Positions 40,135 to 49,738 of a stretch of 49,738 nt of DNA are shown here, in pieces. Numbering within the stretch: the stretch's first letter is position 1; every line of letters begins with the position of its first letter. The position numbers and the translations under genes were made by a program. This stretch comes from Neomegalonema sp. (GTDB taxonomy: Bacteria; Pseudomonadota; Alphaproteobacteria; Rhodobacterales; Rhodobacteraceae). The stretch spans positions 1-49,738 of the forward strand of contig NZ_JAQTXI010000023.1 in NCBI RefSeq assembly GCF_028688855.1, written 5' to 3'. The notes beneath the pieces are model-generated. The model saw only the letters and a list, made by a program, of their open reading frames with translations. It made no database searches and was not told the origin of the DNA.

Positions 40135-41268
40135 ATGCTCCGCTTCAAGGCCGCCCGCCTCGCCGTCTTCGTCTGCGCCTTGAGCGCCCCGGGATTCGGC
40201 TTCGCGCAAGGCGCGGGATCCGCGCCGGGTCCCGCCGAGGAATTCGCCGAAATGGGCCGCGCGGCCTATCTGACGGGGGATCTCTCCGGGGCGGAGGCCT
40301 ATCTCCTCGCCGCCCGGGCGGCGGAGCCCGATGCGGGCTCGCCGCGCATGAGCCGCATCCTCAACGACCTGGGCGTGACGCTCAAGAGCCAGGGGCGCTA
40401 TCGCGAGGCCGCCCGCGCGCTGGAGGAGGCTCTGGCGCTCGTCGAGGCCAGGGGCGAGGCTCCGCCCGACGCCCTCGCCGCGCGGTTGGTCAACCTCGCC
40501 GAGATCAAGGCCGCCGCCGGACGCGAAACCGAAGTCACGCCGCTTTACGGGCGGGCGCTCCGGGTTCTGGAGGAGGCCGGAGGCGAAGGCGGCGAGCTCT
40601 ACGCCGGGACTCTCAACAATCTGGCGGCCTTCCACATGGACCAGGGCCGCCCCGCCGCCGCCGAGCCCCTCTTCCGCGAGGCTCTGGCCCTGCGCCGGGG
40701 GCTCTTCGGGGAGACCTCGCGGGAATACGCCGACACTCTGGTGAACCTCGCCGAGCTGGAGCGTCAGACCCAGCGTCCGCAGGAGGCCGCCGAACACGCC
40801 GAAGCCGCCCTGCGCGTCTACCGGAGCCTCGGTCTGGAGGAGCGTCCCACCGCCGCTTCGGCCATGAACACGCTGGCGCATCTGCGTCTGGCGGCGGGCG
40901 AACCCCAGCAGGCGGAGGTCCTCTTCCGCAAGGCGCTCCAGACCAGCGAGGCGGCGCTCGGGCCCTATCATCCGCAGACCGGCTACGCGCAATTGAATCT
41001 GGCGGCGCTCTACGAATCGCGGCGCCAGTACGCCGCCGCCCAGCCCCATTACGAACTCGCTCTGGAGACCCTGCGCGCCAGCCTCGGCGACGGCCATCCC
41101 CAGACGCGCCGCCTCGCCTGGAGCTACGGCGGCTTCGTCTCCCGCTACGCCCGCTTCATGCCGAACGCCGTGCGGGAGAAGGCCGCCCTCATCGCCGAAA
41201 CCTTCGGCCCGCCCCAGGCGGAGCGCATCCTGCCCGCCAGCGAGCGCCGGATCGAATTCGCGCCCTGA
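40135..41268 (+). CDS. Exported TPR-repeat protein
   Basis: A 377-residue protein with a signal peptide (MLRFKAARLAVFVCALSAPGFGFA then QGAG). About seven tetratricopeptide units of the kinesin-light-chain type follow, e.g. AGTLNNLAAFHMDQGRPAAAEPLFREAL and GYAQLNLAALYESRRQYAAAQPHYELAL with the inter-repeat LGPYHPQT. Such arrays mediate protein binding; here the site is the periplasm. The partner is unknown. A cytoplasmic relative is encoded on the other strand at 41819. GGAGG lies about 10 nt upstream of the ATG. Confidence 0.85.
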   Translation: MLRFKAARLAVFVCALSAPGFGFAQGAGSAPGPAEEFAEMGRAAYLTGDLSGAEAYLLAARAAEPDAGSPRMSRILNDLGVTLKSQGRYREAARALEEALALVEARGEAPPDALAARLVNLAEIKAAAGRETEVTPLYGRALRVLEEAGGEGGELYAGTLNNLAAFHMDQGRPAAAEPLFREALALRRGLFGETSREYADTLVNLAELERQTQRPQEAAEHAEAALRVYRSLGLEERPTAASAMNTLAHLRLAAGEPQQAEVLFRKALQTSEAALGPYHPQTGYAQLNLAALYESRRQYAAAQPHYELALETLRASLGDGHPQTRRLAWSYGGFVSRYARFMPNAVREKAALIAETFGPPQAERILPASERRIEFAP

Positions 41269-41312
41269 ACCGGATTCCGGCGCGGGAGGGGAACGCCCCC
41301 TCCCCGAGGCCC

Positions 41313-41744
41313 TCAGGCCTTCTGGAAGCCGTGCATGCGCAGAGCCCACTGCATGCCGACCACCGCGCCCTTCATGCGCGGCAGCAGCGCCAGCGAGATG
41401 ATCACCGCCACCGCCGGCCAGACGGTGAAATGCACCCAGGAGGGCGTCTCCCAGGTCTGCTCCGTGGAGAGGATCAGCACGCCGAGGATGTGGCAGACCA
41501 CCACCAGCGTCAGCCAGGGCGGCATGTCGTCGGCGCGATGGTGATGCAGCTCCTCTCCGCAGGCCGCGCAGTGATCCGCGACCTTCAGATATTTCGTGAA
41601 GAGCGTCGCCTCGCCGCAATTGGGGCAGCGGCAGCGCAGCCCACGGCGCACCGCCAGCCAGACGTCCCGCTTGGGCGTCTCCTGACCGGCTCCGCCCTTT
41701 TCGGCGCGCGTCGCTCCGAACTCGATTCCCTGTCCGGCGTCCAT
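41313..41744 (-). CDS. DUF983 family membrane protein
   Basis: A 143-residue protein with a zinc-ribbon-like pair (CRCPNCGEATLF and CAACGEE) before two transmembrane segments (about 77-95 and 102-122). This arrangement, with HHHRADDMPPWLT between, defines DUF983, whose role is unproven although it is often near cytochrome oxidase genes. GGGAGA lies 6 nt before the ATG. It converges with the upstream TPR gene and lies between two TPR genes. Confidence 0.9.
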   Translation of the reverse strand: MDAGQGIEFGATRAEKGGAGQETPKRDVWLAVRRGLRCRCPNCGEATLFTKYLKVADHCAACGEELHHHRADDMPPWLTLVVVCHILGVLILSTEQTWETPSWVHFTVWPAVAVIISLALLPRMKGAVVGMQWALRMHGFQKA

Positions 41745-41818
41745 GACTGTTCTCCCGATCTTCTCTTTGGCCGCGCGCCCGGGCTTCGCCTCCGGCTCCG
41801 CGCCCGACGGGTCAGAGA

Positions 41819-43159
41819 TTAGGCGATTTCTCCCCGGGGAACAGATGACCTTCCGCCATGCGGCGCCGTGTCGCTTGAACGGGCTGGAGAAATCCCTTCG
41901 AGCGCCAGACGCCGCGCCGCCCGCAGCCGCCCTTCGGCCGCGAGCCGCGTCAGGCCGTGGGCCGGCCCGTGGACTTCGCGGAACACGGCCTCGGCGGCGG
42001 AGAAGAGGTCCTCGGCCTCCATGTCCACGCCCATCTCCTCATAGAGCCCCGCCAGATTGGCCATGTCGATGGCCGTTCCCGGATGATGCGGCCCGAGGGC
42101 GTCGAGGTCGATCTTCACCGCCTCCTTGTAGAGGGTTTCGGCCTCGGCGAAGAAGCCCTGGGCCCGGCGCAGCCCCGCCAGATTGTTGAGCCGCAGGGCG
42201 AGGGTCGGATGCCGCCCCCCCACCGAGGCGCGCGCCACGCGGATGGCTTCGGCCAGCAGCTCGGCGGCCTCGTCGAGCCGCCCCTGGGCCCGCCGCAGCC
42301 CCCCGAGCGCCCCGAGCAGCGCGCCGAACTCCGGATGCTCCTCGCCGAGCGCCCCCCGCCCGATCTGGAGCGCCCGCGTCAGGGCGGCCTCCGCCTCGGC
42401 GATGCGGCCCTGATCGCGCAGCAGCCCCGCCAGAGCCGCCAGACGCGCCGCCACGTCCGGAGCTTCGGGGCCGAGCAGCTCCTCGTCCAGAGCGAGGGCG
42501 CGGCGATAGTTGCGTTCGGCCTCGGCCCAGTCGCCGCGGGCGTGCTCGCTGGCCGCCAGACGCCCCGCCGCTTCGGCGGCTTCGGCGGAATCGCGGCCGA
42601 ATCCGGCTTCGGCGGCCTTGAGCGCCCTGGCCCTCATGCGGCGCGCTCCGGCCTCGTCGCCGCAGGCCGCGAGGATCTCGGCGCCGTCGCGCAGGAGGCT
42701 CCAGTTGTCGGGCTCCAGCCTCAGGGCGCGGTCCATGTGCGCGCGGGCGTCGGCGAGGCGCAGCGACTCCCAGGCGAGCAGACCCTGCTGATGCGCCGCC
42801 CAGGCCGCCCGCGAGATCGCGGGAAGCTGGCGCTCCTCCAGTTCGGCGAAGAGCACTTCGGCGGCGTCGCCCTCGCCCTGCTCCAGACCTTCGCGGGCGA
42901 CCTTCAGATCCTCGACGTCGAACTGGTTGTGCAGGCGCTCCAGCATGCGCAGGCTGGAATCGCGGGCGCGCCGGGCCTCGAGGAAGCTTTCCTCGCCCAG
43001 CGCCAGACGCTCGCGCGCCAGAGTCGCGGCGCGCCGGGCGAGCAGGCTTTCCTTGCGTCCGCCCTTCTCGGCCTCGGCCGCCATGAGCCGCTCCGCCTCG
43101 CGCAGACGGCGCTGATGGCCCGCGAGGGTGAAGCCCGAAAGATCGCTCGTCTGCGTCAT
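41819..43159 (-). CDS. Tetratricopeptide repeat protein
   Basis: A 446-residue protein without a signal peptide. The N-terminal third is a charged helical region (QRRLREAERLMAAEAEKGG...). About six kinesin-light-chain-type TPR units follow from about residue 200, e.g. AERNYRRALALDEELLGPEAPDVAARLAALAGLL, ALQIGRGALGEEHPEFG and LALRLNNLAGLRRAQGFFAEAETLYKEAV. Probably a cytoplasmic scaffold. The repeats resemble those of the exported protein at 40135. The last roughly 25 residues are a disordered tail. Confidence 0.82.
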   Translation of the reverse strand: MTQTSDLSGFTLAGHQRRLREAERLMAAEAEKGGRKESLLARRAATLARERLALGEESFLEARRARDSSLRMLERLHNQFDVEDLKVAREGLEQGEGDAAEVLFAELEERQLPAISRAAWAAHQQGLLAWESLRLADARAHMDRALRLEPDNWSLLRDGAEILAACGDEAGARRMRARALKAAEAGFGRDSAEAAEAAGRLAASEHARGDWAEAERNYRRALALDEELLGPEAPDVAARLAALAGLLRDQGRIAEAEAALTRALQIGRGALGEEHPEFGALLGALGGLRRAQGRLDEAAELLAEAIRVARASVGGRHPTLALRLNNLAGLRRAQGFFAEAETLYKEAVKIDLDALGPHHPGTAIDMANLAGLYEEMGVDMEAEDLFSAAEAVFREVHGPAHGLTRLAAEGRLRAARRLALEGISPARSSDTAPHGGRSSVPRGEIA

Positions 43160-43245
43160 GCGCGTCGGTCCCCTGGTCTCAGGGCGCAGAAAGCCACGCC
43201 GCCCCTCTTTCAGGGCCCGCGGCGCTCGCCTCGCCTTTAGGATAG

Positions 43246-46094
<2,849 letters not shown>

Positions 46095-46168
46095 GGCTCC
46101 GCCTGCGCCCCGTTCGGCGGAGATCCTCCGCGCACGGGATGCGCACGGTTTCGTGACGCTCCGCGCGA

Positions 46169-46196
46169 TTGCGGCGGCGCGGCCCGCGCCTATATC
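46169..46196 (+). promoter_or_regulatory. Promoter upstream of the NDUFS4-like gene
   Basis: TTGCGG (46169-46174), 16-bp spacer, TATATC (46191-46196). The leader of about 200 nt contains the hairpin CTTGCGG...CCGCAAG (46329-46352). Nothing else is seen in the 306-bp gap between 46095 and 46400. Confidence 0.5.
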
Positions 46197-46400
46197 GCCC
46201 CTTGCAAGGTCCGGATCCTGTCTCCGGAGCGCCCCACCCCCTCGCTCCCTCGGTCTCCGGGGCGGGATCCGGACTTGCGCGCGGCGAGGCTTCAGGCGAT
46301 AAGCTCGCCTCAGGCGCGCCGCGCGGCGCTTGCGGCGGAGAACCTCCGCAAGAGGCCCGTCCGGCGCCGGATCCATCTCTTGGCGCCAGCAGGTTCGACC

Positions 46401-46706
46401 ATGTTCGCACGCATCTATCAGCCGGCCAGAAACGCCATGCAGTCGGGCTACGGCAAGACGCATCTCTGGATTCTGGAGTTCGCCCCGCAGGAGAAGCGCC
46501 GCATCGATCCGCTCATGGGCTGGACGGGCTCGGGCGAGACCGCCGCGCAGATCCGCCTCAACTTCGAGACCCGCGAGGAAGCCGAGGCCTACGCCCGCGA
46601 ACAGGGCTGGCCCTATGTGCTGACCGAGCCCAATCCGCGCAAGCATCGTCCGCGGGCCTACGGCGACAACTTCGCCACCCGCCGCCGCGCGCCCTGGACC
46701 CACTGA
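46401..46706 (+). CDS. NADH dehydrogenase (complex I) accessory subunit, NDUFS4-like (ETC complex I subunit conserved region)
   Basis: A 101-residue protein matching the small alphaproteobacterial counterpart of mitochondrial NDUFS4/AQDQ (18 kDa). It shows [27 protein letters not shown], then [37 protein letters not shown] and a C-terminal [17 protein letters not shown]. The subunit sits near the N-module of complex I. AGCAGG precedes the ATG; a frame from 46275 has no added homology. The nuo operon itself is not in this window. A GC-rich hairpin follows. Confidence 0.93.
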   Translation: MFARIYQPARNAMQSGYGKTHLWILEFAPQEKRRIDPLMGWTGSGETAAQIRLNFETREEAEAYAREQGWPYVLTEPNPRKHRPRAYGDNFATRRRAPWTH

Positions 46707-47166
46707 TCCGCCTTCCGCCTCCGGCCTGAAGCTCTCCGCCCCGGCGCGACGCCCGGGGCCTGCGCTCCGTCCGCCCGATGATTCCGGGACGGGGCGCGTT
46801 TCGTCGTCTCCGCATTCCACGACGGACCGAAGCCTCCCGGGGAGATCCTCCGGGAGGCGCGGCGCATGGGACCGATGCATGAGGTCGGGGCCGGATTCCG
46901 CCCTGGCCCGCAGATCCGGCGGCCCTCGCGCCCGCAACCTCCAGAACCCTCCCGGATGCAGGGGCGGCCTCGGGTCGAGGCCCGCGTCCGGCGTCCAGAC
47001 GTATACGTCGTATTGCGAATCGTCAGCGCGCATTGCTCCTCAAATGCGAAGTCGACGCGGGATTCCACCAACTCCAGGAGAAGCCGCCGAATCGCCGGAC
47101 GAAAGATAACTTCCAGACGCCTCGCCCATCCAAATGCGTTCACCCAAGGTCAATGCTTATTTTTGG
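46707..47166. other. Intergenic stretch with hairpins, no supported gene
   Basis: It begins with two perfect hairpins, GCCCCGG / CCGGGGC (46738-46759) and CCTCCCGG / CCGGGAGG (46833-46857), likely ends of the complex I subunit transcript. A perfect 12-bp palindrome GACGTATACGTC lies at 46998-47009. Base composition falls from GC-rich to AT-rich towards 47170. Open frames here lack ribosome-binding sites and plausible protein sequence. Confidence 0.6.
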
Positions 47167-47194
47167 TTGATATTCATTAAAAAACTGCTAACTT
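47167..47194 (+). promoter_or_regulatory. Promoter of the pilus locus
   Basis: TTGATA (47167-47172), 16-bp spacer, TAACTT (47189-47194) with TGC just before the -10 element. The region is clearly AT-rich relative to the genome. It would drive the pilin, chaperone and usher genes from about 47201. Confidence 0.55.
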
Positions 47195-47267
47195 TCCTCT
47201 GCGCGCCTCCAGTCGGAACGCATTCGCATCCCTTCGCATCCTTGAAGCTCCTGAAGGATCATTCATC

Positions 47268-47864
47268 ATGAAGAAGTTTCTCTTCGCCGCCTCCGTCGCG
47301 GCCCTGGCCTCCCCGGCCTTCGCCGACACGCTCGACGTCACGGTCACGGGCACCGTGCCGGTCTATTGCGGCCTGAACTTCAGCTACGTCGTGGGCGCCG
47401 CCTCCACCACCGACGCCGTCCACTTCGACTTCGCCGACGTCAAGACCTCGGCGACCACCAACCAGAACACCTACATCCAGGCCAAGCAGGCGGGCGGCGG
47501 CAGCTCCTTCCGCCCGATCGTGGCCTATTGCAACGCCGTGGGCGGCGTCGACTTCGCCTGGACGGTCAACCCGCTCGTCCATGAGGATGGCGTCATCACC
47601 AATCCGGCCGACGTGATCGACTACAAGGTCGACGGCTCCTTCCACAGCCCCTACGGCGCCGTGCCCAACCGGATCAACACCGGCTTCACCGCCGGCGCGC
47701 AGCTGACGGGCGCCAACACGGAGGCCTTCGCCTCCGCCGGTCCCTTCGTCGCGACGGGCGGCATCGTCTTCCGCGCCAAGGGCGTCCAGAACGACGACGG
47801 CACCTACGCCAAGCATGCGGGCCTTTACGAGGGCTCCTTCGCGCTGACGCTCACCGCGAACTGA
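47268..47864 (+). CDS. Pilin-like major subunit of a chaperone-usher fimbria
   Basis: A 198-residue exported protein with signal peptide MKKFLFAASVAALASPAFA. The mature protein is beta-rich with two cysteines (VYCGLNF and VAYCNAVGG) that probably form the single disulfide of an Ig-like pilin, and it ends with alternating hydrophobic residues (YEGSFALTLTAN) as expected of a strand bound by the chaperone. The TVTGTVPVYC opening fits spore-coat-U/Csu-type or related fimbrial subunits. AAGGA lies about 9 nt before the ATG. It is followed by chaperone and usher genes. Confidence 0.8.
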   Translation: MKKFLFAASVAALASPAFADTLDVTVTGTVPVYCGLNFSYVVGAASTTDAVHFDFADVKTSATTNQNTYIQAKQAGGGSSFRPIVAYCNAVGGVDFAWTVNPLVHEDGVITNPADVIDYKVDGSFHSPYGAVPNRINTGFTAGAQLTGANTEAFASAGPFVATGGIVFRAKGVQNDDGTYAKHAGLYEGSFALTLTAN

Positions 47865-47930
47865 TCCGCGTGACGATCCTGCGGCGGCCCGGAAGGGCCG
47901 TCGCTCCTCTCCAGAGCGGCGTGAGGTCGG

Positions 47931-48644
47931 ATGATGGGCAAGACGTTGCGCGCGGTCATGGGAGCCGCGCTTTTATTCTGGGGGGCCCCGCTCCCTGCGG
48001 CCGAAGCCTTCGAGGTTTCGCCCATGTCGCATCATCTGGATCTTTCCAGCGGCGCGGCCGGACGCGTGACGCTCCGCAATCCGCGCGTCGAGCCCCTGCC
48101 CATCGAAGTCCGGGCGGTGCGTCGCAGCATCTCCGAAGACGGGACCAGCAGCTTCACGCCCGCCGACGCGGATTTCCTGATCTTTCCGCCTCAGGCCCTC
48201 GTGCCCGCCGGAGGCGCCCAGGCCTTCCAGTTCCAGTACGTCGGCCCGACCGCCCTCGACCGCACCGCCGCCTATGTGCTCTATCTGAGCGAAGTGCCCG
48301 TCTCGCAAGCTGGCGGGATCACCGTCCAGATCATCTTCGAACTGGGAGTCGCGGTCTATCTCCACCCGCAGGGCGCCCGCGCCGACCTGCGTCTGGAGGG
48401 CGTGCGGCCGCTGGCGGACGGCAGCGCCGAAGTCATGGTGCGCAACCATGGCGGACGACTCGTCGTGCTGGGCCCCCAGGGCCTCAACGAGGTGGCCGGA
48501 GCCGCCGGAGGCCTCTCCGCCTATGGCGCCGCCGCGACGCGCAATTTCGGAAGCCCGATCATCCCCGCCTATTCCCTGCGCCGCTTCCTCATCAATCGGC
48601 CCGTCCAGCCCGGCGAATCCGCGCCGCTCGAGGAGGGATTGTGA
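47931..48644 (+). CDS. Periplasmic fimbrial chaperone (PapD-like)
   Basis: A 237-residue exported protein with signal peptide (MMGKTLRAVMGAALLFWGAPLPAAEA) and a two-Ig-domain PapD-like layout. FEVSPMSHHLDLSSGAAGRVTLRNPRVEPLPIEVRAVRR is the first strand set, FLIFPPQALVPAGGAQAFQFQYVG matches the chaperone signature region, and the second domain starts near VAVYLHPQG. It should cap pilin subunits and deliver them to the usher. The sequence is closer to Csu-type than to classical PapD. GAGG precedes the paired ATG codons. It lies 3 bp from the usher start. Confidence 0.85.
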   Translation: MMGKTLRAVMGAALLFWGAPLPAAEAFEVSPMSHHLDLSSGAAGRVTLRNPRVEPLPIEVRAVRRSISEDGTSSFTPADADFLIFPPQALVPAGGAQAFQFQYVGPTALDRTAAYVLYLSEVPVSQAGGITVQIIFELGVAVYLHPQGARADLRLEGVRPLADGSAEVMVRNHGGRLVVLGPQGLNEVAGAAGGLSAYGAAATRNFGSPIIPAYSLRRFLINRPVQPGESAPLEEGL

Positions 48645-48647
48645 GTC

Positions 48648-49738
48648 ATGGCCAGACGTGTTCTGTTCTGCGCTTGTCTGGCCGCCGTCTCCGCTCCTCC
48701 CGTCCTCGCCCAGATCCCCGGCACGCCGCCGCAGCGGTCGGGCGACGCCGCCCCACAGAGAAGAACTTTTCAGCAACCTCAGGCGCGGCAGATCGAGCTG
48801 CCCCTGCCCGTCCTGTTGTGGAGCCAGCCGGTCGGCAATGCGCCCGCGCGCCTTCTCGGCGAGACGCTGCAGGGCGTGGACGCCTCCCGTCTCGCGGATG
48901 CGCTGCAGGACGCGCTCAAGGAAGAGACGACCAGCCGCCTGCGGAGCCTGGGCCGGGATTACGTCTCCCCCGAAACCCTCGCCTCGACGGGCGTGCGGGT
49001 CGTCTATGACCCTCAGGCCCTGGCGCTCGTGCTGGAGGTGGAGACCTCGGCCTTCAAGGATCTCGACGTCTTCCTGTCCCAGACCAGAGACACCGGACAT
49101 TACGAGGTTCTGGAGCCCGCGCGCTTCGCCGCGGGCGTGGACGGCAGCTTCCTGCTCACGCAGCAGCTCACCGGGGGAGGAGGCGCCGACGCGCAGATCT
49201 ATCTGGACGGCTTCGCCAATTTCGGCGGCGTCGACGGAGTCTATGCGGATTTCAGAGGCTGGGCGAACCTGACTCCCGACAACGACGAGGAAGCCCTCAA
49301 CCGCGAGCAGTTCACCCTGTTCAAGGACGACCGGACCCGCGCGATCCGCTATTCGGCCGTGGACGTGCGTCCGCAGGCGCTGCCCCTGATGGATGCGCCG
49401 AATCTGCTGGGCGTCGGCCTGGAGCGCCGCTACGGCGACATCCGTCCGGATCAGATCATCCGTTCGCTCGGTCAGCGCTCCATCACGCTGGAGCGCCCCG
49501 CCACCATCGAGATCGAGGTGAACGGCGCGCTGATCCGCCGCTTCCAGGCGAACGCCGGGCGGGTCAACATCAACGACATCCCCTTCGTGGAGCTCGGCAA
49601 CGATGTGCGGATCTACATCGAGGACGAACTGGGGCGACGCGAAATCGACTCCTTCTCCTTTTCGGCCCAGGAAAGCCTGCTCGCGCCGGGAGTGTCGGAA
49701 TTCGGGCTGGCGGGCGGCGCGCTCCAGAAAAGCTTCGC
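48648..49738 (+). CDS. Outer-membrane fimbrial usher, N-terminal part (truncated by window edge)
   Basis: The first 363 codons of an usher (full proteins are roughly 750-850 residues). It has a signal peptide (MARRVLFCACLAAVSAPPVLA) and a periplasmic N-terminal domain with VYDPQALALVLEVE. The segment starting near residue 165 enters the beta-barrel (QIYLDGFANFGGV, TLFKDDRTRAIRYSAVDV), and the later part has GDIRPDQIIRSLGQRSITLERPATIEIEVNGALIRRF and NINDIPFVELGNDVRIYIEDELGR, typical of FimD/CsuD-like ushers. The gene runs off the right edge; there is no frameshift within the visible part. Confidence 0.88.
   Translation, partial: MARRVLFCACLAAVSAPPVLAQIPGTPPQRSGDAAPQRRTFQQPQARQIELPLPVLLWSQPVGNAPARLLGETLQGVDASRLADALQDALKEETTSRLRSLGRDYVSPETLASTGVRVVYDPQALALVLEVETSAFKDLDVFLSQTRDTGHYEVLEPARFAAGVDGSFLLTQQLTGGGGADAQIYLDGFANFGGVDGVYADFRGWANLTPDNDEEALNREQFTLFKDDRTRAIRYSAVDVRPQALPLMDAPNLLGVGLERRYGDIRPDQIIRSLGQRSITLERPATIEIEVNGALIRRFQANAGRVNINDIPFVELGNDVRIYIEDELGRREIDSFSFSAQESLLAPGVSEFGLAGGALQKSF

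Noticed and set aside
46658..47143. Minus-strand frames in the gap before the pilus locus
   Set aside because: The first residues look plausible, but no ribosome-binding site is present and the frame runs antisense through the hairpins and the end of the complex I subunit gene.

Overview
The window is a strongly GC-rich chromosomal segment with third codon positions almost always G or C. It reads as an alphaproteobacterium close to the Rhodobacterales/Rhizobiales. The pointers are a RegA/PrrA/ActR-type redox regulator with the characteristic C-terminal helix-turn-helix, a DUF6456 protein, an NDUFS4-like complex I subunit, cytochrome c maturation CcmE, HemW, an MtaB-type methylthiotransferase, and two copies of an intergenic hairpin element built like the well-known rhizobial intergenic repeats. 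No tRNA, rRNA, CRISPR array, transposase or prophage is visible. Most of the segment is core genome, tightly packed, with frequent GTGA or ATGA stop/start overlaps.

Layout. 0.1-3.7 kb: serine synthesis (serA-serB), then a convergent luciferase-like monooxygenase. 3.8-6.1 kb: a small exported protein, rpmB and an exported parvulin-type isomerase. 6.3-12.7 kb: argJ with an unusual charged N-terminal extension, a glyoxalase-like protein, a coupled set (gamma-carbonic anhydrase, RBBP9-like hydrolase, methionine aminopeptidase), mtaB and a NarL/FixJ-type response regulator. 12.8-14.9 kb (minus strand): metF behind an operator-like promoter, and an L-2-hydroxyglutarate-oxidase-like flavoprotein. 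15-17 kb: a YcjX-type P-loop protein and a flavin reductase. 17-23 kb (minus strand): coaBC-dut-dapA-like operon, a PhzF protein, ccmE, a YihY/BrkB membrane protein and a small exported protein.

23-28.4 kb: rmuC, then the most unusual part of the window. A stand-alone small alarmone hydrolase (Mesh1-like HD protein) lies behind three 11-bp TGTCA-type repeats that look like a PhoB box. It is followed by a two-gene overlapping cassette in which a short protein is a paralogue of the N-terminal half of its HNH-nuclease partner. prfC, possibly leaderless, comes next. 28.6-34.1 kb: a Pro/Ala-rich helix-hairpin-helix protein, a DUF6456 protein, an XRE regulator with a degenerate S24-like tail, a glycine/glutamine-rich orphan protein behind a long structured leader, and an AEC transporter. 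34.3-40 kb: regA without regB or senC, xseA with an internal 42-residue duplication, a 50-residue membrane protein not obvious in longer reading frames, ribF, a candidate small RNA and hemW. 40-46.7 kb: two TPR proteins around a DUF983 protein, ligA, a single-span membrane protein and the NDUFS4-like subunit. 47.2 kb to the end: a chaperone-usher pilus locus (pilin, chaperone, usher) cut by the window edge.

The best candidates for something undescribed are the HNH/paralogue cassette (25399-26692), the Pho-box-alarmone hydrolase link just upstream of it, and the regulated orphan at 31.9-33.1 kb. All functional statements are read from sequence motifs; no database search was run.
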